Source: DASQYE01 sp036389315
GTDB lineage: Bacteria; Acidobacteriota; Blastocatellia; Pyrinomonadales; Pyrinomonadaceae
NCBI GenBank assembly: GCA_036389315.1
Contig: DASVQF010000029.1
Location: 246,214 to 310,213 of the forward strand
DNA length: 64,000 nucleotides
Direction: 5' to 3'
This document shows positions 42,587 through 51,474 of this stretch, one piece after another. Within the stretch, counting starts at the first letter, position 1, and each line of letters starts with the position of its first letter. A program made the position numbers and the translations under genes. The notes under the pieces are model-generated. The model was not told the DNA's origin and did not search any database. It saw nothing but the letters and a program-made list of their open reading frames with translations.

Positions 42587-43540
42587 TTGAGCCGGACGAC
42601 CGCACAAATAGAAGAGCTGGCTACGGCAGGCGCGCGGCGCTTGATCGCGCGCGCGACAAACGCGCGTTCGCTCAATGTCGAAGCTCTCATGGCCCGCGTG
42701 CGCGCCACGCTCGACAAATATCTTTTGGCGGGCGGCGCTCCGGAACCCTCCGCCGAGGCCGTCAACCAATTCATTGACGGTCTGCACGCGGACGACTTGT
42801 GTCTGGTCGTGGCTTGCGAGCGCGGGGACGAGGCTGCCTGGCGGGAGCTGGTCGAAAAGTACGGGGCGACGGTGCGTTCGGCTGCGCGCAGCGCCAGCTC
42901 TCACGAAGAGCTGGCCGAAGACCTGGCCCAATCCATTTGGGCCGAGCTGTATGGCTTGAGGGTGCGCGACGGCGGGAAGGGACGGCCGACGGGGAAGATA
43001 GCCTATTACTCCGGCCGGGGGTCGCTCGGCGGGTGGCTGCGCGCAGTGGTGGGCCAACTCGCAGTCGATCAGCACCGCAAGACATCCAGGCTCGTGCAGA
43101 CGGAGGAGGACGCGGATTTTGATCGCCTGGCGCAGGACGCGCAACGCCACATGGGCGAAGGCCGAAGCGTTCAGGTCGCGGCCCTTGACCCTGAACAAGC
43201 GCTCGCGCAGGAGCGCGCCGCGCGTGACGTGGAAGAGGCGCTCGCGCGTGCGATCAAGGAGTTGGAGGCGGAAGACCGCCTGCTCGTCAAGCTCTACTAT
43301 TTTGACGGGCTGCGCTTGCGCGAGGCGGGCGTGGTGCTCGGCGTTCACGAAGCGACCGCGAGCCGTCGCCTGGCCCGCGTTCACACGGAGATCAGGCAGA
43401 GAGTCGAAGCGATCTTGATTAAAGAGCACGGCTGGACGCGCGACGAGGCGGCACGCTCTCTGGCCGAAGCGGCCGCGCATCTGGACGCCGATTTGCAAGT
43501 GATGCTGACGACGGAGAAGAGCGAAGGGCGCGACACTTGA
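42587..43540 (+). CDS. ECF-like RNA polymerase sigma factor with N-terminal extension
   Basis: A 317-residue protein. The first ~70 residues have no sigma similarity. Region 2 spans about 75-165 (DLCLVVACERGDEAAWRELV, ELAEDLAQSIWAELY, GSLGGWLRAVVGQLAVDQHR) and region 4 about 205-275 (LLVKLYYFDGLRLREAGVVL, with HTH EATASRRLARVHTEIR). A ~40-residue C-terminal extension follows. The start is TTG 42587, with only AGAGAAG upstream. The zinc-finger membrane protein downstream is the likely anti-sigma partner. Confidence 0.8.
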   Translation: MSRTTAQIEELATAGARRLIARATNARSLNVEALMARVRATLDKYLLAGGAPEPSAEAVNQFIDGLHADDLCLVVACERGDEAAWRELVEKYGATVRSAARSASSHEELAEDLAQSIWAELYGLRVRDGGKGRPTGKIAYYSGRGSLGGWLRAVVGQLAVDQHRKTSRLVQTEEDADFDRLAQDAQRHMGEGRSVQVAALDPEQALAQERAARDVEEALARAIKELEAEDRLLVKLYYFDGLRLREAGVVLGVHEATASRRLARVHTEIRQRVEAILIKEHGWTRDEAARSLAEAAAHLDADLQVMLTTEKSEGRDT

Positions 43541-43661
43541 ACCTGAGAGATAGAGCGACGACGAAAAATCTCTCGGCCCTGCGGATGGCCGCAAGCGGCG
43601 GGGGCCGGAAGCGTTCTATAGACAGTCGCGCAACGGGTCTGGCGCGGCTTGGGCTCATTAG

Positions 43662-45011
43662 ATGAACTCTGATCCAAACACGGAGATAGATTTGCTGCTA
43701 CGCCGTCATGGTCGGCGTAAAGCTACACTTGCGCCCCATTCGAGCGAGCGCGCGGCAGGCGACAGTCCGGAAGAGACGAGCATGGGCCCACACATGGACG
43801 CCGACGAGATGAATGCTTACGCCGAGGGACAGTTGCCGGGTGCGGCGCGTGCTCGCGCGCTGGTGCATCTGGCCGACTGCGACAGGTGTCGCGCCATCGT
43901 GACCAATCTGACGCTCGCCGCAAACGTTCCGCTCGAAGCAGAGGAACAGAGCGCGCCACAGCTTCAATCCCTCGGCACGTCCTGGCGCTCATGGCTGGCG
44001 GCTCTCTTCGCTCCGCCTGTGATGCGCTACGCGACGGCGGCCCTAGTGTTGCTCTGCGTGGTCGGGGTCGCGTTCCTGGTGATACGCCAACAGAAGAGGG
44101 AGAGCCGGCAAGACGAGCCTGAGATGGTCGCGCGCAACAACGAGAGCGCAGGAGGACAGAGCGGCTCTGCCGTAAAGCCCGGCATGGTCGAGCCGCAGCA
44201 GCAATCCGCTAATCAGGCTTCATCCCCCGCCCCGCTTGCTTCACCTTCGGGCCGGGACGCCGAGCCCTCTCTGCTTAAAGACAGCAAAGCTGGCCCAACG
44301 CCCGCGCTCGGCGAGACGGCAACACACGCCAACAGAACCGCGCAGGCCGATGAGGCGCAGCCGAAGGAGGCCGTCAAGACCGAGGCGACTGCGACGACAG
44401 CACCCGCTCCTGTTTCCAGAAGCGAGACCGCTTCTTCGGAAGTGGCGGCGAGAGATCAATCCGGCGAAGACAGCTCGCTTGCACGCACAACGCAGCCTGC
44501 GCCGCCTGCTGCGACGACGCCAGTTGCCGGTGCTGCGCGTGCGCCTGAGACTTCAGAGGCGGACAAGACAAAGCAGCGGCGCAAGGACGACGTGGCGAGC
44601 AACTACGGCCTGAGCGGGACTAGCACGACGAGCAATAGCGCGCGAGGTACTGCCAGAGAATCCGAAGAGACTGTGGCTGTCAACAAGCCTACTACGACTG
44701 CACGCAGGAGGGGAACGGCCAGGCCGGAGGCTAAGACTGAAGACGCTGATAAGATCGGCAGAAGCAGCGGTGCTCTAAACGGCGAGAGGTCTGTGGAGAC
44801 GCGCTCGGTCGGCGGCCGCCAGTTCAGAAAGCAGGGCAGCGCATGGATTGACGCGGCTTATACTTCGGGGCGCGCAACCGTCAATGTCAGGCGCGGCTCC
44901 GAGCAGTATCGCGCCCTGGTGGCGGATGAGCCGACCTTACGCGCGATAGCTGAGCAGCTTGGCGGCGAGGTCGTGGTGGTTTGGAAAGGCCGGGCCTACC
45001 GCATTAATTGA
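43662..45011 (+). CDS. Membrane protein with anti-sigma-like zinc finger
   Basis: A 449-residue protein. A ZAS-type finger (VHLADCDRCR; His69, Cys73, Cys76) follows MDADEMNAYAEGQLPG; one membrane helix is at about 123-142. A ~230-residue Ala/Thr/Glu-rich disordered linker leads to a compact C-terminal domain (about 365-449: SAWIDAAYTSGRATVNVRRG, EVVVVWKGRAYRIN). Cytoplasmic finger, external sensor: the standard layout of an anti-sigma factor. It follows the ECF-like sigma gene by 121 bp. The very long linker is unusual. Confidence 0.75.
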   Translation: MNSDPNTEIDLLLRRHGRRKATLAPHSSERAAGDSPEETSMGPHMDADEMNAYAEGQLPGAARARALVHLADCDRCRAIVTNLTLAANVPLEAEEQSAPQLQSLGTSWRSWLAALFAPPVMRYATAALVLLCVVGVAFLVIRQQKRESRQDEPEMVARNNESAGGQSGSAVKPGMVEPQQQSANQASSPAPLASPSGRDAEPSLLKDSKAGPTPALGETATHANRTAQADEAQPKEAVKTEATATTAPAPVSRSETASSEVAARDQSGEDSSLARTTQPAPPAATTPVAGAARAPETSEADKTKQRRKDDVASNYGLSGTSTTSNSARGTARESEETVAVNKPTTTARRRGTARPEAKTEDADKIGRSSGALNGERSVETRSVGGRQFRKQGSAWIDAAYTSGRATVNVRRGSEQYRALVADEPTLRAIAEQLGGEVVVVWKGRAYRIN

Positions 45012-45020
45012 TCGCTCGCA

Positions 45021-45041
45021 GGAGAGCCTATCCGCCTCTCC
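45021..45041 (+). terminator. Hairpin downstream of the anti-sigma gene
   Basis: GGAGAG and CTCTCC flank a 9-nt loop, 10 bp after the stop codon, followed by CCTTTCCC. The T-tract is weak, so a terminator is only likely. The rest of 45042-45164 shows no gene. Confidence 0.4.
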
Positions 45042-45164
45042 CCTTTCCCTCGATCACAAGCCTTTTGAGATTGCTTCCTCACACCGCTTCACGTTAACTT
45101 AGGGAGCGTTCCCAAGCATTCTATCTACGCCAACAAGCTTTTGCGAAGGAGCTTAGACTCTGTT

Positions 45165-46634
45165 ATGTCAAGCATACTCTCTACAGCACTTCAGCGACGC
45201 GCCTTCCTCTTCGTCCTGTCGCTCTTCCTGATGCCGCAGCCGACCGTGTGGGCCCAGGGCGAGCCTGCGAGCGGCTCCGTTCAGCAACGGGCTGTGCAGC
45301 GGCGGAGAGCGCGGGCCAACCTTTCAGGCCAGGCAGCAGCGCGCCGTCCCGAGATCGCGCGCATGCTTTCCGAAATAGACGCGCGCAATATAGAGCGGAC
45401 GATTCGCAAGCTGGTCTCGTTCGGCACGCGCAATACGCTCTCGGCGCAGGACAATCCCACGCGCGGCATAGGCGCTGCGCGCGACTGGCTCTTCTCAGAG
45501 TTTCAACGGATCGCAGCGCAGGCGGGCGGGCGCATGACGGTCGAGAAGCAGTCTTACCTGCAAGAGGCCATGCCGCCGCCGCAGGGCCGCGTGCCGGAGC
45601 CGACCATTATCACCAACGTCGTCGCGACCTTGCGCGGCACACAGCCCGCTTCCGCAGATCGCCTCTACGTCGTCAGCGGCCACTACGATTCGATGTGTAC
45701 GAGTCCGACCGACGCCGTGTGCGATGCGCCGGGCGCTAATGATGATGCTTCGGGGACGGCGGCCGTGCTTGAGATGGCGCGCGTCATGTCGCGCCAGGAG
45801 TTTGACGCCACGGTGATCTTCATGGCCGTCGCGGGCGAAGAGCAGAGCCTTCTCGGCTCGACACATTTCGCCGAGCAGGCCAAGCAGAAGGGCTGGAACA
45901 TAGCGGCCATGTTCACCAACGACATCGTCGGCAACACCCTGGGCGGAAACGGCGTGCGTGATCGTCGAACAGTGCGCATCTTCTCGGAAGGCGTGCCCTC
46001 GAACGAGACCGAGGAGGAGGCCAGAACGCGCCGCAGCGTGGGCGGCGAGAACGATTCCGCCTCGCGCCAGCTCGCGCGTTTCATCAAGGAGGTCGGGGCC
46101 GCTTACATGCCGGGCTTCAACGTGATGATGGTTTATCGCCGTGACCGCTACCTGCGCGGCGGCGATCACATTCCCTTCCTTGAGCGCGGCTTCCCGGCCG
46201 TACGCTTCACAGAGCCGAACGAGGAGTATCGTCACCAGCACCAGAACGTGCGCGTCGAAGGCGGCATACAGTACGGCGACCTGCCGGAGTTCGTGGACTT
46301 CGCCTACGTCGCGCAGGTCGCGCGCATCAACGCCGCCGCGCTCTCAAGCCTGGCGCTCGCGCCCGCCGCTCCCAAAGGCGTCCATATACTGACCCGTCGC
46401 TTGACCAACGACACGGACTTGCAGTGGACGGCGAACGCCGAGCCGGACTTGGCCGGTTACGAGATCGTCTGGCGCGAGACGACCTCGCCCGTCTGGACAG
46501 GGGCACGCCGGGTCGGAAACGTGACGAGCTACACGATGACGGGCATGTCCAAGGACAACTACTTTTTCGGCGTCCGCGCAGTAGACCGGGACGGCAACCG
46601 CAGCCCCGTCACCTATCCCAAGCCGTTACGGTGA
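45165..46634 (+). CDS. Secreted M28-family zinc aminopeptidase with C-terminal Fn3-like domain
   Basis: A 489-residue protein. Signal peptide (about 1-30, FLFVLSLFLMPQPTVWAQ). The M28 core (about 60-395) has zinc ligands in SGHYDSM (His), PGANDDASGTAAVLEMA (bridging Asp), VAGEEQSLLGS (catalytic Glu-Glu), TNDIVGN (Asp) and EYRHQHQNVR (His). Residues about 405-489 form a fibronectin-III-like module (YEIVWRETTSPVWTGARRVG, YFFGVRAVDRDGN). ATG 45165 follows GAAGGAG. Likely degrades peptides outside the cytoplasm; one of two M28 enzymes here. Confidence 0.88.
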   Translation: MSSILSTALQRRAFLFVLSLFLMPQPTVWAQGEPASGSVQQRAVQRRRARANLSGQAAARRPEIARMLSEIDARNIERTIRKLVSFGTRNTLSAQDNPTRGIGAARDWLFSEFQRIAAQAGGRMTVEKQSYLQEAMPPPQGRVPEPTIITNVVATLRGTQPASADRLYVVSGHYDSMCTSPTDAVCDAPGANDDASGTAAVLEMARVMSRQEFDATVIFMAVAGEEQSLLGSTHFAEQAKQKGWNIAAMFTNDIVGNTLGGNGVRDRRTVRIFSEGVPSNETEEEARTRRSVGGENDSASRQLARFIKEVGAAYMPGFNVMMVYRRDRYLRGGDHIPFLERGFPAVRFTEPNEEYRHQHQNVRVEGGIQYGDLPEFVDFAYVAQVARINAAALSSLALAPAAPKGVHILTRRLTNDTDLQWTANAEPDLAGYEIVWRETTSPVWTGARRVGNVTSYTMTGMSKDNYFFGVRAVDRDGNRSPVTYPKPLR

Positions 46635-46777
46635 GAGGCGCTCATTTCCAGCAGCAATTTTTTCAACCCTTTGCAGCGCCCGTGCGTCTTAGTTGATGGC
46701 ACATGACAAGCGTCGCAATTTGACGGCCTCGCCCCCGAAAATCAGTTAAAGCCGGAAACCCCTTGGATGGTGTCGTT

Positions 46778-48838
46778 ATGAAGAGTTCTAAAAGCAGATT
46801 CCGTCGTTCCTTTGCCTCCGCGCAGCGCCCTGCGGCGGCTCTTCTGGTCGCGCTCTCGCTCTTTGCCTCGACTTTTATCGTCGGGGCGAGCGCCGGGCAG
46901 CAGCAGCAGCAGCAGCAGGCCGGGCGCTTGACGCAGGAGCAGCGCGTCCTGCACGTCCTCAATCGCTTAGGCTTCGGCGCGCGTCCCGGCGATGTGGAGC
47001 GCGTGCGTGCAATGGGCCTGGACAACTACATTCGCCAGCAGCTTGAGCCCGAGAAGATAGCGGACGCCGTGGCCGAAGCGAAGGTCTCGGAGCTTCAGAC
47101 GCTCAAGCTCTCGACGGCCGAGCTGTTCGCCAAGTTCCCGCAGCCCGGCCAGCTCTTGCGACAGCTTGAGCGGCGCGGGCAACTGCCGCCCGAACTGGCT
47201 GCCCTTCAGCGCGAGCGTCGCGCCGAAGCAACGGCTTCTAGGCCCGAGGCTGCGCCGCCAAACGCGCCGTCACAGAAGCCCGGCGACTCGCAAACCGAGA
47301 TGATGCCCGGCCCTGGCGGAGCGCCACGGACGGCGCAACCAGATGCGGCCCGGCCCGAAGACAATCAGCAGTACCGGCGCGCGATACGCGATTACATGTT
47401 GCAGCAGGGCCTTCAACCGCCGCAGCGCATAGTCGCAGAGTTACAGGCTTCGCGCATTCTTCGCGCCGTCTACAGCGAGCGACAGTTGCAGGAAGTGCTG
47501 GTTGATTTCTGGACGAACCATTTCAACGTCTTCGCGGCCAAGGGCGCAGACCGCTGGCTGCTCGTCTCCTATGATCGCGACACGATTCGCCCGCACACGC
47601 TCGGCAAATTCCAGGAGCTTCTGGTGGCGACGGCTCAGAGCCCGGCGATGCTTTTCTACCTGGACAACTTTCAGAGCGCAAGCCCCGGCGGGCCCATGCG
47701 GGGGCGCTTGGGCCCACTTCAACAGATGAGGCAGCGCGCGGCAGGCCAACAGGCCGAGCAGCAGCAGCAACAACAGCCGCAGCGTCGCGCGCGCGGCATT
47801 AACGAGAATTACGCGCGCGAGCTGATGGAGCTGCACACGCTCGGGGTTGACGGCGGCTACACGCAGAAGGATGTGCAGGAGGTCGCGCGCTGCTTCACTG
47901 GTTGGACGATTCGCAACCCGCGCGGGCTTCGCCAGATGGCAATGGGTGGCGAGGCGGGCGCGGGCGATGCCGGGACGTTCTATTTCAACCCGCGCCTGCA
48001 CGACGACGGCGAGAAAGTTGTGCTCGGCCACAAGATTCCGGCGGGCGGCGGGATGCGCGACGGCCTGATGGTCTTAGACATCCTCGCGCATCACCCTTCG
48101 ACTGCCCGGTTCATTGCGACGAAGCTCGCGCGCCGCTTCGTGATGGACGAGCCGATGCCGCAACTGGTCGCTGCCGTGGCGAAAGCTTTTACCCGCAGCG
48201 ACGGCGACATACGCGAGACGCTGCGCGCGCTCTTTGCTTCGCCCGAGTTCAATTCGCCCGCGAGCTACCGCGCCAAGATCAAGACGCCTTTCGAGCTGGC
48301 CGTGAGCGCCATCCGAACGCTCGGCGGCGACACCAACGGCGGCCCGGCCATTCATCAATGGATTGCGCGGATGGGCGAGCCGCTCTACGGCTATCAAGCG
48401 CCGACGGGCTATCCCGACAGGGCCGAGAACTGGGTCAACACCGGCGCGTTGCTTGAGCGATTGAACTTCGGCCTGGCGCTGGCGAGCAACCGCATTCCGA
48501 ATACGCGCGTCAATCTCTCTCGCTTCGCCGGAGGGTCTGACGGGGCGGATACGGCGAAGGTGATGGAACGCTTCCTCGGCGTGATCTTACAGGGAGACAT
48601 CTCGCCGCAGACGAAGGCCACGCTGTTGAAGCGATTGAGCGAGCCCACGCCGCAGGCCGCAACCAACAGCAGTCAAGAGATGAATGGGCCCAACGACGCC
48701 GGCGCAGGAACCGGGCCGCGCGAGCGCGGGCGTGCGCGCAGAGAGTTGGCCCGTGCAGAGATGACGAACATCGGCAACCCGGAGGTCGTCAAAGTGGTCG
48801 GTCTCATACTCGGCTCGCCCGAGTTTCAAAGGCAGTGA
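46778..48838 (+). CDS. DUF1800 protein, secreted
   Basis: A 686-residue protein. A signal peptide (ALLVALSLFASTFIVGASA, about 20-38) is followed by a poly-Gln run (QQQQQQQ). The DUF1800 domain fills about 45-680, with VLHVLNRLGFGARPGDVERV, DFWTNHFNVFAAKG, NYARELMELHTLGVDGGYTQ, VARCFTGWTI and KLARRFVMDEP. Gln- and Pro-rich linkers interrupt it twice. Function is unknown. The DUF1800-DUF1501 pair is widespread in Acidobacteriota, Planctomycetota and others, and this pair is adjacent as usual. Confidence 0.9.
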   Translation: MKSSKSRFRRSFASAQRPAAALLVALSLFASTFIVGASAGQQQQQQQAGRLTQEQRVLHVLNRLGFGARPGDVERVRAMGLDNYIRQQLEPEKIADAVAEAKVSELQTLKLSTAELFAKFPQPGQLLRQLERRGQLPPELAALQRERRAEATASRPEAAPPNAPSQKPGDSQTEMMPGPGGAPRTAQPDAARPEDNQQYRRAIRDYMLQQGLQPPQRIVAELQASRILRAVYSERQLQEVLVDFWTNHFNVFAAKGADRWLLVSYDRDTIRPHTLGKFQELLVATAQSPAMLFYLDNFQSASPGGPMRGRLGPLQQMRQRAAGQQAEQQQQQQPQRRARGINENYARELMELHTLGVDGGYTQKDVQEVARCFTGWTIRNPRGLRQMAMGGEAGAGDAGTFYFNPRLHDDGEKVVLGHKIPAGGGMRDGLMVLDILAHHPSTARFIATKLARRFVMDEPMPQLVAAVAKAFTRSDGDIRETLRALFASPEFNSPASYRAKIKTPFELAVSAIRTLGGDTNGGPAIHQWIARMGEPLYGYQAPTGYPDRAENWVNTGALLERLNFGLALASNRIPNTRVNLSRFAGGSDGADTAKVMERFLGVILQGDISPQTKATLLKRLSEPTPQAATNSSQEMNGPNDAGAGTGPRERGRARRELARAEMTNIGNPEVVKVVGLILGSPEFQRQ

Positions 48839-48852
48839 AGAGTGACAAGTGA

Positions 48853-48886
48853 CAAGCTGAAAGAGCTTGCTCCTCCGGTCAGCTTG
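48853..48886 (+). other. Hairpin between DUF1800 and DUF1501 genes
   Basis: CAAGCTGA (48853-48860) pairs with TCAGCTTG (48879-48886) around an 18-nt loop; outer bases GA and TC nearly extend the stem. No T-tract, so it is more likely an intercistronic processing or stability element than a terminator. Confidence 0.4.
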
Positions 48887-48915
48887 CCTGTCAGATACCG
48901 AAGAGGTAAGTAGTG

Positions 48916-50187
48916 ATGAGTATCAACCGAAGATTCTTTTTAAAGTCGAGCGGCATTGCGCTCGCGAGCATCGGCCTGGCGCACACAGCGCCCTCCTTCC
49001 TGCAACGCGTGGTGCTCGCCGCAGGGCAGAGCGTCAAGACGGGCGGGCGGCGCAAGACGCTGATTGCGATCTTTCAGCGCGGTGCTGTGGACGGTCTCAA
49101 CATGGTCGTGCCGCACGGCGAGCGTGAGTATTATGCCCTGCGCCCGGCGCTCGCCATTCCCCGACCGCAGAGCGGGAATGCGGAGACTGCGATTGACCTG
49201 GACGGCTTCTTCGGCCTGCATCCTGCGCTCGCGCCGTTCAAGCCGCTGTGGGACTCGAAGCGCCTGGGCGTAATCGAAGCCGTCGGCTCGCCCGACAACA
49301 CGCGCTCGCACTTTGACGCGCAGGATTACATGGAGTCCGGCACGCCCGGAAGAAAAGCTACTGAAGACGGCTGGCTCAATCGTCTCCTGCAATCGCAGCC
49401 GCGCGCGGACGCCTCTCCATTCCGCGCCGTCTCCATGACGCAGACGATGCCGCGCGCATTGCAGGGACGCGCTCCCGCGTTGGCCATCAGCAACCTGGCC
49501 GACTTCACGATTCGCGCGGGCCAGTATTCGCAGAGCGTGCAGGGCGGGTTCGAGGCCATCTACGATCAGGGCGTGGCGGATGTGCTGCGCGGGACTGGAC
49601 GAGAGACGTTCGAGGCCGTCAACTATTTGAAGAAGGTGAACCCTGCGCAGTACAAGCCTGAGAACGGCGCGCAGTACCCGCGCGGCGCGTTCGGCAACTC
49701 CCTTCTTCAGATCGCGCAGTTAATCAAGGCGGGAGTGGGCCTGGAAGTCGCGTTTACGGACGTGGGCGGCTGGGATACGCACGTCAACCAGGGCGGCGCG
49801 CGCGGGCAGTTGGCGCTCAGATTGCAGGAGTTCGCGGCAGGCATCAGTGCGCTTGTGCGCGACCTGGGCCCACTGATGGGCGACGTGGTGATTCTGACCA
49901 TGTCCGAGTTCGGACGCACGGCCCGCGAGAACGGCAATCGCGGCACAGACCACGGCCACGCCAACGCCATGTTCGTCATCGGCAACAGCGTGAAGGGCGG
50001 CCGCGTCTACGGCGAGTGGCCCGGACTCAAGAGCGAGCAGTTGTACGAGGGGCGCGACCTGGCTTTGACAACCGACTTCCGCGATGTCTTCGGCGAGTTG
50101 GCCCAGAAGCACCTCGGCAGCACCAATCTGCAAAAGGTCTTCCCCGGTTACGCTTCGAGCGCACAGAAGTTTCGCGGCGTACTTTAA
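48916..50187 (+). CDS. DUF1501 protein with Tat signal
   Basis: A 423-residue protein. The Tat motif NRRFFLKSSGIALAS (about 4-18) is followed by the alkaline-phosphatase-like fold: AIFQRGAVDGLNMVVPHGE (about 50-68), SHFDAQDYMESGTPG, FTDVGGWDTHVNQGG and LTMSEFGRTARENGNRGTDH with GHANAMFVIGNSV. These are the conserved metal-site-like motifs of the family, suggesting a hydrolase of unknown substrate. ATG 48916 (a GTG 3 bp earlier is possible) follows AGAGGT. It acts with its DUF1800 neighbour in an unknown way. Confidence 0.9.
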   Translation: MSINRRFFLKSSGIALASIGLAHTAPSFLQRVVLAAGQSVKTGGRRKTLIAIFQRGAVDGLNMVVPHGEREYYALRPALAIPRPQSGNAETAIDLDGFFGLHPALAPFKPLWDSKRLGVIEAVGSPDNTRSHFDAQDYMESGTPGRKATEDGWLNRLLQSQPRADASPFRAVSMTQTMPRALQGRAPALAISNLADFTIRAGQYSQSVQGGFEAIYDQGVADVLRGTGRETFEAVNYLKKVNPAQYKPENGAQYPRGAFGNSLLQIAQLIKAGVGLEVAFTDVGGWDTHVNQGGARGQLALRLQEFAAGISALVRDLGPLMGDVVILTMSEFGRTARENGNRGTDHGHANAMFVIGNSVKGGRVYGEWPGLKSEQLYEGRDLALTTDFRDVFGELAQKHLGSTNLQKVFPGYASSAQKFRGVL

Positions 50188-50195
50188 AGAAGAGG

Positions 50196-50252
50196 AAAGT
50201 CGGAAAGCGGAGGATGAAAAGCCCGGCTCTTCATCCTCCGCTTTTCGGCTTT
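50196..50252. terminator. Bidirectional terminator between convergent genes
   Basis: A 23-bp stem (50196-50218 with 50230-50252, two imperfect pairs) carries GCGGAGGATGAA at its top and A-rich/T-rich ends on both sides (AAAG... and ...CTTTT). It separates the DUF1501 gene from the convergent beta-propeller gene, so it can serve both. Confidence 0.8.
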
Positions 50253-50265
50253 TACTCTTTCACTT

Positions 50266-51297
50266 TTAACTTTTCTCGGCCCAGGCCATGCCGTCCGGCC
50301 CGGCTCCTGTCTCGACCGAGCGCGCGAGCGTCAGGTTGTCCAGATTGATCTCGACGATCTTGTTCGACTGCATGGTGGCGATAAAGGCGCGGCGTCCATC
50401 CGGCGCGACGACTATGCCGACCGGGACTTCCCCGACCGTCAGCCGCTTGATCTCTTTGCGCGTCGCCGCATCGAGGATGACCAGCTCACCTTTGGGCGGG
50501 TCTGAGACGAGCACGCGCTTGCCGTCGGGCGTGAACTTGACGCGAATTGGCACCTGGCCCACCTTGACCGTCTCTTTGATCTTGAGGGTCGCCGTGTCGA
50601 TGATCGAAATCTGGCCGTCACCGTTTTGCCCGACCCACAGCTCGCGCCCGTCGGGCGTGACGGCTATGCCTTCGGGCTGTTTGCCGACGCCGATGTGGGC
50701 TATGGCGGTTGGGCCCGGAGGAGCGTCGAGGGCGATGACGGTCACGGTGTCGGAGACTATGTTAGCCGTGTAGAGTCTGCGCCCGTCCGGCGAGATGACG
50801 AGCATGTGAGTGGCCGTCTGCCCCGTGCCCATAATCCAGTCTATGCGCTCTGTGGCCGGATTGTAGCGGGCCACGGCGCGGTTCGCTTCGGCCGTAAAAT
50901 ATATCTTGCCTCCGGCTTCAACGATGCCGTGCGGGCGCACAAGTGGGCCCACGTCCAGGCGCTTCAGCTCCTTGCGCGCAAGGATGTCTATGATCGAGAT
51001 GGAGCTGCCCGGCTTCTGCTGCGTGCCGTAGTTGGCGACAAAGGCCAGCCGCCCGTCGGCCGAAGTAGTGACTTCGTGCGGGCCCTCGCCCGTAGGCACA
51101 CGTCCCATGACTTTCATGCTCGCAGGGTCGATGATCGCCAGCGTGCTCTCCACTTTGTTGAGTACCAGGAGAGCCGGGCGCTGAGCTTCCTGTTGCTGCG
51201 GAGCACGCGCCTCCGATTGATTGGCCCACGCGCCGGTCGCCGCCGCCAGCAGCAGCAGAACGACCGCCAGAGAACAGTTCCGGATTGCATTCCTCAT
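50266..51297 (-). CDS. Secreted YVTN-type beta-propeller protein
   Basis: A 343-residue protein. A signal peptide (about 1-26, SLAVVLLLLAAATGAWA) is followed by six or seven YVTN repeats such as GRVPTGEGPHEVTTSADGRL, IGVGKQPEGIAVTPDGREL, KVGQVPIRVKFTPDGKRV and TVGEVPVGIVVAPDGRRAF. These fold as a propeller used for binding in the periplasm or outside the cell; similar domains occur in nitrite reductase and surface-layer proteins. No haem motif is seen. ATG 51297 follows GGGGGG; a GTG 15 bp earlier is less likely. Confidence 0.85.
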   Translation of the reverse strand: MRNAIRNCSLAVVLLLLAAATGAWANQSEARAPQQQEAQRPALLVLNKVESTLAIIDPASMKVMGRVPTGEGPHEVTTSADGRLAFVANYGTQQKPGSSISIIDILARKELKRLDVGPLVRPHGIVEAGGKIYFTAEANRAVARYNPATERIDWIMGTGQTATHMLVISPDGRRLYTANIVSDTVTVIALDAPPGPTAIAHIGVGKQPEGIAVTPDGRELWVGQNGDGQISIIDTATLKIKETVKVGQVPIRVKFTPDGKRVLVSDPPKGELVILDAATRKEIKRLTVGEVPVGIVVAPDGRRAFIATMQSNKIVEINLDNLTLARSVETGAGPDGMAWAEKS

Positions 51298-51403
51298 ACC
51301 TAAGCCCCCCACTCATCCTGATAGATTTTGAAGAAGCTTGCCCACGGTCGCGGGCCGAAGCGACGTTGATACGCACGGCCGCCGAGAGAGGTTTCAGAAG
51401 AAA

Positions 51404-51466
51404 GGATGAATGCGGAATGATGAATGCGGAATGAAAGACAAACTGCTTTCTATTCATCATTCATCC
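51404..51466. repeat. GGATGAATG/CATTCATCC inverted repeat
   Basis: GGATGAATG units (51404 on, tandem with ATGATGAATG) are complementary to ATTCATCATTCATCC (51452-51466). It lies between two minus-strand genes, just after the stop of the cyclase gene. Member of the dispersed GGATGA family. Confidence 0.6.
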
Positions 51467-51474
51467 ATTTCCTG

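Noticed and set aside
42434..43594. Minus-strand frame of 386 codons opposite the sigma factor gene
   Set aside because: No motif, low-complexity composition, and the plus strand encodes clear sigma regions 2 and 4.
46901..46918. CAG repeat tract
   Set aside because: It is just a poly-Gln stretch in the coding sequence of the DUF1800 protein; similar short Gln runs occur later in the same gene.
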